Part shown: in pieces, positions 12,301 to 20,613 of the stretch
How the letters are laid out: each line of letters opens with the position of its first letter
Numbering within the stretch: the first letter of the stretch is position 1
NCBI RefSeq assembly: GCF_037176765.1
Contig: NC_090024.1
Coordinates: 248,945,953 to 249,009,952 of the forward strand
DNA: 64,000 nucleotides
From: Anolis sagrei
Taxonomy: Eukaryota; Chordata; Lepidosauria; Squamata; Anolidae
Direction of reading: 5' to 3'
The notes under the pieces: generated by a model
Database searches by the model: none
What the model saw: only the letters and a program-made list of their open reading frames with translations
Told to the model about the DNA's origin: nothing
Made by a program: the position numbers and the translations under genes

Positions 12301-13349
12301 CCTGGTTGGGAAGGGATGTCCTTCCTGAGCCGGGAACACAAACCTTGTTGTTATAGTTTTGTCAGTTTGCTAATAATATCAAATATACTAATATAGTAAT
12401 TAATAATGATAGTTTTGGTTGTGTAGTGAAACCTTTCCCATGTGGTGATGATGCTAGAGCAGGCCTGGGACAACTTCAGCCCTCCCTCCCTCCCGCCAGG
12501 AGTTTTGGACTACAACTCCCAGAATTCCTAAGAGCCTACCGGCTCTTAGGAATTCTGGGAGTTGTAGTCCAAAACCCCTGGCGGGCGGGCGGGCGGGCGG
12601 GAGGGCTGAAGTTGTCCAGGCCTCTGAAGTCCTTCCTAAGCCAGGCACACCAATGCTAGGCTTACCTCTGCCGGCTCTTAGGAATTCTGCCTCCCACCCG
12701 CCAGTTGTGTTTTGGACTACAACTCCCAGAATTCCTAATATCAAATATAATAATATAGTAATTAATAATGATAGTTTTGGCTGTGTAATGAAACCTTTCC
12801 CATGTGATGATGATGCTAGAGCAGGCCTGGGACAACTTCAGCCCTCCCTCCCTCCCGCCCGCCAGGGGTTTTGGACTACAACTCCCAGAATTCAGGAAGT
12901 TGTAGTCTAAAATACAACTGGCGGGAGGGCTGAAGGATATGTGTTTATGATGACAGTCCAGGCCTGGGCCAACTTAGGCCCTGCCTCCCGCCCGCCAGTT
13001 GTGTTTTGGACTACAACTCCCAGAATTCCTAAGAGCCTACCGGCTCTTAGGAATTCTGGGAGTTGTAGTCCAAAACACACCTGGCGGGCGGGAGGGAGGG
13101 CCTAAGTTGGTCTAGGCCTGTGATGTCCTTCCTAAGCCAGGCACACACCTCTGCCGCGGTGCATGCTGGGCTGGGGCGCCCCCTCCCTCCCCCTGGTATC
13201 CCGGCAACCGCCCCGCCCCCCCTCACCGCCAGCTCCTCCTCTTCCTCGTCTTCCTCTCCCTCTTCTTCCTCTTCCTCCTCCTCCTCGTCCTCCTCCTCCT
13301 CTTCCCCGGCCTCGGCCTCGGGCTGCTCGGTCTCGCGGGCGGCCCCCAT
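1649..13349 (-). CDS. DNTTIP1: DNTTIP1 (TdIF1), complete 13-exon gene
   Basis: Encodes deoxynucleotidyltransferase terminal-interacting protein 1, the nuclear DNA-binding, dimerising subunit of the MiDAC histone deacetylase complex (HDAC1/2 with MIDEAS). Thirteen exons with AG/GT boundaries and matching phases join into 338 residues; the human protein is about 329 by recollection. Residues 42-153 hold the N-terminal dimerisation region ([26 protein letters not shown]). Residues 171-180 (PKKRKGRPPG) form an AT-hook-like basic motif across the exon 6/7 junction. Residues 210-330 form the C-terminal SKI/SNO/DAC-like DNA-binding domain ([43 protein letters not shown]). I chose the start matching human MGA-type ends; an in-frame ATG 19 codons upstream (13404-13406) is possible. 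Introns are full of CR1, L2, SINE, hAT and Penelope insertions. Oddities are an N-terminal Glu/Asp run and a C-terminal Pro run. Confidence 0.97.
2012..2500 (+). repeat. Two consecutive CR1 fragments in a DNTTIP1 intron
   Basis: CR1 text covering the 'group-I, leucine-rich' end of ORF2 occurs at about 2012-2186 and again at 2187-2500. The second copy is more diverged. Both lie in the plus orientation, antisense to the host gene. They sit in intron 12, so they do not disturb the coding sequence. Confidence 0.75.
2763..2818 (-). CDS. DNTTIP1: DNTTIP1 exon 12
   Basis: Codes [18 protein letters not shown] and ends in phase 2 (AG|GTGAGG). Confidence 0.97.
2928..2999 (-). CDS. DNTTIP1: DNTTIP1 exon 11
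   Basis: 24 codons, [20 protein letters not shown] then GGKM, phase 0 both ends. Identical or nearly so to the human segment as I recall it. Confidence 0.98.
3053..3560. repeat. CR1 with an inverted end (head-to-head)
   Basis: Starts with a minus-oriented CR1 tail (repeated ATAGAATC) of about 40 bases, then switches at about 3094 to a plus-oriented CR1 running to its own (ATTCTATG)-type tail. A short minus tail follows at 3541-3590. Confidence 0.8.
4023..4083 (-). CDS. DNTTIP1: DNTTIP1 exon 10
   Basis: Codes [20 protein letters not shown] after the split Lys codon; phase-0 donor AAG|GTCAGT. Very strongly conserved with human. Confidence 0.97.
4270..4328 (-). CDS. DNTTIP1: DNTTIP1 exon 9
   Basis: Codes [19 protein letters not shown] plus a split Lys, phase 2 donor (AA|GTAAGT). 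Start of the C-terminal DNA-binding domain. Confidence 0.97.
4497..4542 (-). CDS. DNTTIP1: DNTTIP1 exon 8
   Basis: Short 46-base exon. Completes a split Met codon, then [15 protein letters not shown], ending phase 0 (AAG|GTAAGC). Human equivalent is KPKSCEPIRREGPK. Confidence 0.96.
5676..6313 (+). repeat. L2-type LINE 3' end with (TTA)n tail
   Basis: One frame reads [20 protein letters not shown] and on to FQCAFPD then stop, the C-terminal signature of L2-type reverse transcriptases. It is followed by a 3' UTR ending in AATAAAGG and (TTA)n at about 6275-6313. Inserted in DNTTIP1 intron 7 (between exons 6 and 7 on the plus map). Confidence 0.8.
6330..6391 (-). CDS. DNTTIP1: DNTTIP1 exon 7
   Basis: Begins [14 protein letters not shown], carrying the GRP core of the AT-hook-like motif, and ends in phase 2 (AT|GTAAGT). 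An L2 tail with a (TTA)n run abuts its donor side. Confidence 0.95.
6410..6535 (-). repeat. LINE/SINE 3' tail fragment
   Basis: (TAA)n followed by the TTTATTTATA...GGACTCAGAGCAGATTACAA-type tail that recurs at 8533, 14120, 16560 and 30880. Confidence 0.6.
6962..7080 (-). repeat. tRNA-derived SINE fragment
   Basis: Matches in reverse the body of the complete SINE at 33828-34156 (GATCTACTCACATTTGCATG and a degraded B-box side). Confidence 0.6.
7322..7381 (-). CDS. DNTTIP1: DNTTIP1 exon 6
   Basis: 20 codons from [10 protein letters not shown] to SPAPKK, phase 0. It supplies the first lysines of the AT-hook-like motif completed by exon 7. Confidence 0.94.
7930..8030. repeat. Degenerate foldback element
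   Basis: Imperfect inverted repeat with GTGTGGGCCAGCTTGGGCCC at one end and its complement at the other, with the ACTCCAACTCCCACCATTCC core. Same family as the copies at 10896, 44895, 56238 and 63700. Confidence 0.65.
8081..8149 (-). CDS. DNTTIP1: DNTTIP1 exon 5
   Basis: 23 codons, [20 protein letters not shown] to ILK, phase 0 at both ends (donor AAG|GTAGGC). Matches human AKLLFSDGEKVIPRLTHELP. Confidence 0.96.
8533..9044 (-). repeat. tRNA-derived SINE with LINE-like tail
   Basis: In reverse it begins GGGATTGTGGCGCAGCTGGC (A-box-like), then has a B-box-like GAGTTCGAAGCC, and ends in the (TAAA)n-type LINE tail. A related copy is at 32480-32850. Its tRNA-like head ends 28 bases from DNTTIP1 exon 4. 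Confidence 0.7.
9072..9170 (-). CDS. DNTTIP1: DNTTIP1 exon 4
   Basis: 33 codons, [20 protein letters not shown] through CRNCLEQ, phase 0 at both ends (CAG|GTATGT). A tRNA-derived SINE ends close to its donor side. Confidence 0.97.
9538..9903 (+). repeat. CR1 LINE 3' fragment
   Basis: Typical CR1 3' end with complete tail (ATTCTATG)n. Inserted in DNTTIP1 intron 3. Confidence 0.9.
9938..10224. mobile_element. Non-autonomous hAT element with perfect 8-bp TSD
   Basis: Ends CAGGCCCGTAGCC and GGCTACATGCCTG are inverted repeats. Flanking it at 9930-9937 and 10225-10232 is a perfect 8-bp duplication, GAGGGCAG, the hallmark of hAT insertion. The interior has long G and C runs and no transposase frame. 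It lies in DNTTIP1 intron 3. A relative with the same terminal motif is at 47352-48517. Confidence 0.88.
10400..10496 (-). CDS. DNTTIP1: DNTTIP1 exon 3
   Basis: Codes [18 protein letters not shown] and ends FGKYMK at a phase-0 donor (AAG|GTGTGC). Part of the dimerisation domain. Confidence 0.97.
10600..10670 (-). CDS. DNTTIP1: DNTTIP1 exon 2
   Basis: Codes [20 protein letters not shown] and onward, ending in phase 2 at AG|GTACAG. It is almost identical to the human [20 protein letters not shown] segment. Confidence 0.97.
10896..11017. repeat. Foldback (palindromic) MITE
   Basis: Begins CAGGCATGGGCAAACTTGGG and ends in the inverted counterpart GCCCATGCCTG; nearly the whole element is one hairpin. 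Confidence 0.7.
11025..12115. mobile_element. Penelope-like element, two halves head to head
   Basis: From 11025 to about 11690 the minus strand codes for the GIY-YIG endonuclease end of a Penelope-like element ([14 protein letters not shown], then [32 protein letters not shown]). From about 11690 to 12115 a second copy of the same C-terminal part runs on the plus strand into its 3' terminal repeat. Degraded relic within DNTTIP1 intron 1. Confidence 0.8.
12135..13135. repeat. Cluster of foldback elements with a tandem duplication
   Basis: Four palindromic units at about 12137-12335, 12460-12635, 12820-12930 and 12965-13130, each with CAGGCCTGGG-type ends and an ACTACAACTCCCAGAATTCC core facing its complement. 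A block beginning AATATCAAATATA near 12375 recurs near 12738, giving a direct repeat with a period of about 363 bases. The cluster ends about 95 bases from DNTTIP1 exon 1. Confidence 0.75.
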
Positions 13350-13480
13350 CCGCTCACTCCCTGACTGACTCCCTCGCGCAGCAGCCACGCCCCCCTCCAC
13401 GGCCACGCAGGGACGTCATCACCCCGCGCCCGGCACGACCCGGAAGTGGGGCCGTTGCTTGGAAACCGAGGGAAGCAGGC
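13140..13480 (-). promoter_or_regulatory. DNTTIP1: DNTTIP1 CpG-rich promoter region
   Basis: GC- and CpG-dense sequence around the first exon and just upstream, in contrast to repeat-rich DNA on both sides. No TATA box seen, as expected for a housekeeping chromatin gene. In human this promoter is shared divergently with WFDC3; no plus-strand WAP exon is visible immediately to its right here. Confidence 0.7.
13227..13349 (-). CDS. DNTTIP1: DNTTIP1 exon 1 (residues 1-41)
   Basis: Starts [15 protein letters not shown] and is then almost entirely Glu/Asp to the donor (GCG|GTGAGG, phase 0). Human DNTTIP1 has a Gly/Ala-rich, mildly acidic segment here, so the acidic run looks lineage-specific. Confidence 0.93.
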
Positions 13481-13504
13481 CTCTCCTGAAGGAAAAGCCG
13501 GGCA

Positions 13505-14120
13505 ATGGCTACTCGAAGGCTTTCATGGCCGGAATCACTGGGTTGTGGCAGGTTTTTTCAGGCTATAGGGCCATGCTCTAGAGGCATTCTCTCCTGACGT
13601 TTCGCCTGCATCTATGGCAAACATCCTCAGAGGTAGTGAGGTCTGTTGGAACTAGGAAAAAGGGTTTATATATCTGTGGAATGACCAGGGTGGGACAAAG
13701 GACTCTTGTCTGCTGGAGCTAGGTGTGAATGTCTCAACTGACCACCTTGATTAGCATTTGATGATCTGGCAGTGCCTGGGGCAAACTTTTGTTGAGAGGT
13801 GATTAGATGTCCCAGATTGTTTCCTCTCTAGTTGTTTTGCTGTTGTAATTTTAGAGTTTTTTAATACTGTATTGTCGAAGGCCTTCATGGCCGGAATCAC
13901 TGGGTTGTTGTAGGTTTTTTCGGGCTGTATGGCCATGTTCTAGAGGCATTCTCTCCTGACGTTTCGCCTGCATCTATGGCAAGCATCCTCAGAGGTAGTG
14001 AGGTCTGTTGGAACTAGGAAAAATGGGTTTATATATCTGTGGCATGACCAGGGTGGGACAAAGGACTCTTGTCTGCTGGAGCTACGTGTGAATGTTTCAA
14101 CTGACCACCTTGATTAGCAT
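13505..14120 (-). mobile_element. Penelope-like element 3' ends, two copies in tandem
   Basis: Two minus-oriented copies of the Penelope 3' terminal region (about 13505-13865 and 13867-14120), each with the TTTCGCCTGCATCTATGGCA motif and an AACTAGGAAAAA stretch. The second continues at 14470. Confidence 0.75.
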
Positions 14121-14468
14121 TTATTTATTTATTTATTTATTTGGGGTGCTTCTATCCCACCCTTCTCAACCTCCTCGGGGGGACTCAGGGCGGCTTACAA
14201 AAGGCACAATTCGATGCCTAACAATTCACAAAATACAATACAATATACAATACACAAATTTACCATATAATATCACAGTTATAGCTAATTAAAACAATCA
14301 ACAGTATACTATCATGAATAAAAACATCTTGTGGTCAGTGTTCACCAAATCCAAGCCCGTAAACCATTTATCATCGTCATTGTCCTTTCCTACTCTGGTC
14401 ATTATTGGTTGTCTTTGTCCATCTGCCACATCCAGGTCTTTAGCTTCCTTCTGAAGGAGAGGAGGGAT
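14121..14468 (-). repeat. LINE-type tail inserted into the Penelope copy
   Basis: Starts (ATTT)n then a GGACTCAGGGCGGCTTACAA-type tail. The Penelope text breaks off at 14120 within TGATTAGCATTT and resumes at about 14470, so this is the younger insertion. Confidence 0.7.
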
Positions 14469-14469
14469 G

Positions 14470-14745
14470 TTTGATGGCCTGACAGTGCCTGGAGCAATCT
14501 TTTGTTGAGAGGTGATTAGATGTCCTTGTTTGTTTCTTCTCTGTTGTTTTGCTGTTGTAATTTTAGAGTTTTTTTTTAATATTGGTAGCCAGATTTTGTT
14601 CATTTTCATGGTCTCTTCTTTTCTGTTGAAATTGTCCACCTGCTTCTTGTGGATTTCCATGGCTTCTCTGTGTAGTCTGACATGGTGGTTGTGAGAGTGG
14701 TCCAGCATTTCTGTGTTCTCAAATAAGAATATGCTGTGTCCAGGG
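14470..14745 (-). mobile_element. Penelope-like element, continuation
   Basis: Reverse strand codes the [20 protein letters not shown] end of the GIY-YIG region, continuing the copy interrupted at 14120. Confidence 0.75.
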
Positions 14746-14821
14746 TGGCAGTCGAACCAGAATGGGTGGAAGGCGTTCTGGGGGCGGGATGGCCGGCCTT
14801 CAGGCTTAGTTTCTCTCCCGG

Positions 14822-14828
<7 letters not shown>

Positions 14829-14862
<34 letters not shown>
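14829..14862. repeat. (CT)n microsatellite
   Basis: Seventeen or so CT dinucleotides in a row. Confidence 0.9.
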
Positions 14863-14865
<3 letters not shown>

Positions 14866-15014
14866 CTGGGCCTACTTCGGATCCCCTTCCTTCCTTCCTT
14901 TCCTCCTTCTCTCCAGGCGCTTTGGACTTGCATTCCTACCACCATTCCTCACAGACTGTGGTGCTTTCTCGTGGTTCAGTTTGCTCCAACCCACACTCTT
15001 TCAGGCACAAAATT

Positions 15015-15165
15015 GTTTTTAAAGGTATTCCTCTGAACATGAGGAAAAACTTCCTGACTGTGAGAGCCGTTCAGCTGTGGAACTCTCTGCCCCAGAGGGA
15101 GTGCGGTGGAGACTCTTTGAAACAGAGGCTGGATGGCCATCTGTCAGGGAAGGGTTTGGTGGGCC
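15015..15165 (+). repeat. CR1 LINE 3' fragment
   Basis: CR1 ORF2 C-terminal segment (LTVRAVQLWNSLPQRE) truncated before the tail. Confidence 0.8.
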
Positions 15166-15460
15166 ATTGACCTTCAGTTTGGGAGTTGTAGTTCACCTAC
15201 ATCCAGAGACCACTACAGACTCAAACAATGATGGATCTGGACCACACTTGGCAAAAGCACTCAATACACCCAGATATGAACACAGATGGAGTTTGCGGGA
15301 AATAGACCTTGACATTTGGGAGTTTTCGTTACTGGGATTTATGGTTCACCTGCAATCAAAGAGTATTCTGAACCCCACGAAAGACAGAATCAGGGCAAAC
15401 TTCCCACACAGAACCCCCATGACCAACAGAAAATACTTGAGGCCATCCAATCCAGCTCCC
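15166..15460 (+). repeat. Dispersed repeat of unassigned class
   Basis: GGGAGTTGTAGTTCACCTAC followed by CAATGATGGATCTGGACC and AATCAAAGAGTATTCTGAAC. Part of it recurs in reverse at 41020-41100. I cannot assign a class; a Helitron derivative is one possibility. Confidence 0.5.
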
Positions 15461-15599
15461 TTCATCAGGGCAAGAAAATGTAATCAAAGTCCTCCTCACA
15501 AAGACCCATCCAGCCATAGCCATAGATAGATAGATAGCTAAATAGATAGATATGATTCACACACAGAGATATAGTATCATAGATTTGAAAGGGACGCTT

Positions 15600-15960
15600 A
15601 AAGAAGGACAACTATATGTTGCATGTTCCAGGGTGGGCAAACCAGACAATCTCTACGTCAACACTGACAAAGAAACAGCAAGAAATACTGTTTACCCACA
15701 AGCAGAACGAAATTACATTTATTAGAAACCAACACTTTCTCATTACTTTATTTGCCAGATCAACAGACGGCCACAGCAACGCCTGGCAGGGGACAGTTAG
15801 TTACATCGATGCTGGGTCCAGGGCTCCTCCTCAGGGTCAGCTAGACATCAGAGTCACCTAGCCAGGGTTGACATATCTCGGAAGGCGTATCGTAAATGTC
15901 ATCAGAGGATCGGTATTTAGCACCCATTGGCTTATTGGTTTATCTACCCATAACCCATCC
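15600..15960 (-). repeat. Possible LTR-type or other retroelement relic
   Basis: Minus strand has AT-rich text with AATAAAG and no recognisable coding domain. A low-complexity GATA run precedes it (15520-15550). Family not determined. Confidence 0.3.
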
Positions 15961-16012
15961 ATGTTTAGGTCAGTTAATACAAGTTCCCAATGTTAGCTGA
16001 CTAAATGTAGAC

Positions 16013-16131
16013 CAATGGTTCTCAACCTGTGGATCCTCAGGAGTTTTGGCCTACAACTCCCAGAAATTTCAGCCAATAGACCAGCTGTTGAAGGCCAAAA
16101 CACCTGGGGACTTGCAGGTTGAGAACCACTG
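16013..16131. mobile_element. hAT MITE with perfect 8-bp TSD
   Basis: Inverted ends CAATGGTTCTCAACCTG and CAGGTTGAGAACCACTG, of the Charlie-like hAT type. Flanked by a perfect 8-bp duplication ATGTAGAC at 16005-16012 and 16132-16139. The 119-base element is largely palindromic and non-coding. Confidence 0.92.
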
Positions 16132-16557
16132 ATGTAGACCTTGCATATACCAAAAAAACATATTGGAGATCCAAATACATTGTATTGTGGTATCTCTACT
16201 CTGTGGCTGGGAAATCAGCTCCCATATATTGGCACTTTTACAGCATAGTTTTATATGGGGGGGACATAAATTATTTCTTACCATGTAGTAGTATTGTGAT
16301 GAGAAACTAACTGTGACAGTTCTGAGCTACACTTTTATAGTTAACGCTCACAAAAGTCACAGAAAAAGTACTATTTGGGTCAGTTAATGATGGTCTATGT
16401 GGTCTCTTCCAACTCTGTTATCCTAGAATTCCAATATCACCCTCCTCGTCACTTTGGCCATCAACTCCTGGTCGATAAACATCCCATCTTATCATACAGT
16501 CTTTCACTTGCTCATCTTCCAACTGAAATGTATTTTACCAATATTACCAATTATCTG

Positions 16558-17310
16558 TTTATTTATTTATTTATTTATTTCTTGCATTTATTGACCGCCC
16601 CTCTCAGCCCGAAGGCGACTCGGGGCGGTGAACAACAACAAAGAAGACAATGTACAGTGAACCGTGACAATACTAATCAGACAAATACAACATAACACAC
16701 ACCTATACTAAAAATCCGCTTCGTCAAGTCCTGGGGTCATAAGCAAAGTCGTAGTCCTGGTTCATTCCATTTTCATTCACTACACTCAACTGAAGGCCTG
16801 CTCGAAGAGCCATGTTTTCAGGCCCCTACGAAAGGCCATCAAGGAGGGCGCCTGTCTAACTTCAGCAGGGAGGGCGTTCCATAGCCGAGGGGCCACCACC
16901 GAGAAGGCCCGCTCCCTCGTCCCCGCCAGACGTGCCTGTGAGGCAGGCGGGACCGAGAGAAGGGCCTCCCCGGATGATCTCAAGGCCCTCGTGGGCTCAT
17001 AGGCCGAGATGCGGTCTGCAAGGTATTTTGGGCCGGAACCGTTTAGGGCTTTGTAGGAGAGCACCAGCACCTTGAATTGGGCCCGGTAGCAGATCGGCAG
17101 CCAGTGGAGCTGGGACAGCAGGGGCGTTGTATGCTCTCTGCGTCCAGCTCCCGTTAACAACATGGCTGCCGCGCGCTGGACTAGCTGGAGCTTCCGGACC
17201 GTCTTCAAGGGCAGCCCCACGTAGAGAGCGTTGCAGTAGTCGAGGCGGGATGTGACCAAAGCATGTACCACCGTGGCCAAGTCAGACTTCCCAAGATACG
17301 GGTTCACAAT
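16558..17310 (-). repeat. L2-type LINE ORF2 C-terminal fragment
   Basis: Reverse strand reads [65 protein letters not shown] and ends FEQAFS, the classic L2 reverse-transcriptase C-terminal region. About 174 codons are open, so the copy is fairly young. Its (TTTA)n tail is at the 16558 end. Confidence 0.88.
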
Positions 17311-17489
17311 ATGTGTGTCAGGTTAAACGCTTCTACACCAATTAGGTAACTTCAAATAAATAAACATTGTAGGCGCCATGTACAGTACAATACGTAGGTT
17401 TATATAACGTAGTTTGAGGCAGTTCAACTGTCCTAATTGGTCTTGCAGATGGGGCCTGGTTGCAGACCTGGCTGTTGTTGACATGGAGG

Positions 17490-18000
17490 CAGCCTCAGCT
17501 GATCACAAACACTCTGATGCCATGGGTGATGATGATGATGATGATGAGGTCACTATCGGGATGACCTTCAGGTCTGGGAGGGAGAGAGGCTGGCCACTTG
17601 CCAGACATCCAACTCCTGTCCAGTTGTGTCTTTGGATCCGTTACAGATGCGGTTATATGTGGCTTGACTACACTACATAGAAAACCCAGATTTACCTTGA
17701 ATTCAACATAGAGTTTATCTTCTATGCACGTGTATTTTTGGTGAGTATCCAAGGTTTTCCTGGTTTAATGCTATTTTGCCCAACTTAGGCAATGTCTTGG
17801 GATCCTCTTTTTTGCTTATCATATGGGTGTCTCATTCTGACATTAGCAGACTCGATTGGTGACAGACAGGTCGCACAGAGCTCCATGGACACCGAGAAGT
17901 GGTGGTGGTGGTGGTGACGCAAAGGATGATGTCCCATTGGGGTCATATTGGAAATGTGAACTTTGTGATATTGCTGATCGGTTCCTGGAAAATTGGCCGC
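17490..18000 (+). repeat. Duplicated 0.5-kb block, copy 1
   Basis: Contains CAGCCTCAGCTGATCACAAA, a GAT-triplet run, a GGATCCGTTAC box and a GGT-triplet run. A diverged direct copy lies at 19626-20168. No family recognised. Confidence 0.7.
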
Positions 18001-18644
18001 CATGCATTGATACTCTAATAGCATATTATGATATGAAAACAATATGTGGCGACACTCGGATAAAAAGCAACTTGACACAGTTCTGCTTTTCATTATTCTA
18101 AACAGTGCTCACAGCAATGGCGTGGAAGAGGCTTCTAAGAAAAGTAGTACTTTGTTCAATTCAGCAAACAATGACAGGGAGCAAATGGAGGAGAGAGTTT
18201 GGAGAACAGGGATGCTTCCTATCAGAGAGTGAGGATGGAGCGAGGGAGTGAGGGATTCGTAGCGCAGGAAGGGCAGCTGGGCGGAAGAACAGGGGAATGC
18301 CCTTGGGGGCGAGGAGGTGGAACCCATGGAGCAGGAGCTAGAAAGCCACGAACAGTCAAGTCCATGGAAGCAGAACGTGTGAATGGGCAAGGAGGACACC
18401 CAGGGACTGAGAACCAGGCCCAAGCAGTTTCAGCAGGACGCGTGCCCTTCTGTGATGACCACACTTCCATGCTGCTCAGCAAAGGCCCCTGTTTTCCCCT
18501 CTGAAATGTCGGAACTAGGGCATGAAACGGTCATTCAATGATATCACACTCCTTGTGACTTTTGTTGCCAAAGTTTGGACTGTGAGCCTTTGAAGCTCTT
18601 GCTCCTTTGGCGGAAAACCCTCATGTCTCATCTGTCTTGGGTTT

Positions 18645-19315
18645 CATAGAATCATAGAATCCTAGAATCGAAGAGTTGGAAGAGACCTCCTGGGCCATCA
18701 TCCAGTCCAACCCCATTCTGCCAAGAAGCAGGAATATTGCATTCAAATCCCCCCTGACAGATGGCCATCCAGCCTCTGCTTAAAAGCCTCCAAAGAAGGA
18801 GCCTCCACCACACTCCCTCCGGGGCAGAGAGTTCCACTGCTGAACGGCTCTCACAGTCAGGAAGTTCTTCCTCATGTTCAGATGGAATCTCCTCTCTTGT
18901 AGTTTGAAGCCATTCCTCCATTGTGTCCTAGTCTCCAAGGAAGCAGAAAACAAGCTTGCTCCCTCCTCCTCCTCCCTGTGGCTTCCTCTCACATATTTAT
19001 ACATGGCTATCATATCTCCTCTCAGCCTTCTCTTCTTCAGCCTAAACATGCCCAGTTCCCTAAGCTGCTCCTCATAGGGCTTGTTCTCCAGATCCTTGAT
19101 CATTTGAGTCTCCCTCCTCTGGACACATTCCAGCTTAGAGTCAATATCTCTCTTGAATTGTGGTGCCCAGAATTGGACACAATATTCCAGGTAAAGTGGT
19201 CTAACCAAAGCAGAATAGAGCATGGGGAGCATGACTTCCTTAGATCTAGACACTAGGCTCCTCTTGATGCAGGCCAACATCCCATTGGCTTTTTTTGCCG
19301 CCACATCACATTATT
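18645..19315 (-). repeat. CR1 LINE 3' fragment, long
   Basis: Minus-strand CR1 coding from [20 protein letters not shown] to the end of ORF2 and the tail, open over about 170 codons. Confidence 0.92.
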
Positions 19316-19625
19316 AGAAAATATTGCTCAACGTACTGATTTCTATTCCACCGTATGTGGTCGGAGGGGGAGAATGGAATATTGGGGTGAGTGCTGATTG
19401 GTGGACGCTTGGGGAGATTTGCATGAGATTTGCATGTGTTGGAGAATGAGTGTTGGGAGTTCAGTGAGATGAGGATTTCCGAGCGAGACAAGGGTCGGAG
19501 GGTTGAGAGTCAAGAGATGGGTCGTGATCGGTCCGAGTTTCCTTGAAGGGAGAGAGAGTGGGATTTAAACGTAAGGGAAAATGGGCCAATGATGTAACTT
19601 CAAATATGTGCCTCCATGTCAACAA

Positions 19626-20168
19626 CAGCCTCAGCTGATCACAAACACTCTGATGCCATGGGTGATGATGATGATGATGAGGTCACTATGGGGATGACCT
19701 TCAGGTCTGAGCAGAGGTGGCCGCTGGGAGGGAGAGAGGCTGGCCACTTGCCAGATAGCCAACTCCTGTCCAGTTGTTTCTGTGGATCCGTTACGGATGC
19801 GGTTATATGCGGCTTGACTACACTACATAGAAAACCCAGATTTACCTTGAATTCAGCATAGAGTTCATCTGCTATGCACATGTATTTTTGGTGAGTATTC
19901 TAGGTTTTCCCGGTTGAATGCTATTTTGCCCCATTTAGGCCAAGTCTGGGGATGCTCCTTCTTCCCTATGGCATGGGAGTCTCATTCTGACATTAGCAGA
20001 CTCGATTGGTGACAGACAGGCAGTCGCGCAGAGCTCCATGGCCCCCAAGAAATGGTGGTGGTGGTGGTGGTGGTGACTCAAAGGATGATGATGTCCCACT
20101 GTGGCCAAATTGGAAATATGACATTTCCTTTGTGACGTTTCTGATCCGTTCCTGGTTAATTGACCCGC
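19626..20168 (+). repeat. Duplicated 0.5-kb block, copy 2
   Basis: Direct copy of 17490-18000, period about 2.1 kb, with longer GGT runs and a few small indels. The flanks differ beyond these limits. Confidence 0.7.
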
Positions 20169-20540
20169 GATTGGGGAAAGAAGGAACCTTTCCCAAAGTG
20201 TTTAGTGCTGTATATTTTAGTAAAGTGGAAACATTTGGCATCTTTTACATTAATTGTTATTTGATAGAACAGAAATACAAACATGCAAGCAAGCAGAATC
20301 AAGACTCTACAAAGGAAGAGGAAGAGACAAAAAAGTGTTTCGATATGCAAAACTAAATGACAGCCAGGAACAGAACTCTAAGGCGATCATGCTAATCGAT
20401 GCACCCCACACTGCTCAGAAGAAGTCCCATAGAATGACTCTGTGAGACGGAGCCCCCAGCCAGGGGCGCAAAGGGTGAAACCCTCGTGTCAGCAGCAGGA
20501 CTGCTCTTTGGGAACCAGACGCCTTGTGCCGTGTCCTCAA

Positions 20541-20567
20541 GCCCTTCCTTCCTTCCTTCCTTCCTTC

Positions 20568-20613
<46 letters not shown>
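20541..20613. repeat. (CTTC)n and (CTTT)n microsatellite
   Basis: Pure CTTC units pass into CTTT units over about 73 bases. Confidence 0.92.

Noticed and set aside
13350-13406. Upstream in-frame ATG extending DNTTIP1 by 19 residues
   Set aside because: The downstream MGA start matches the family's N-terminus better; the extension is mentioned as an alternative only.
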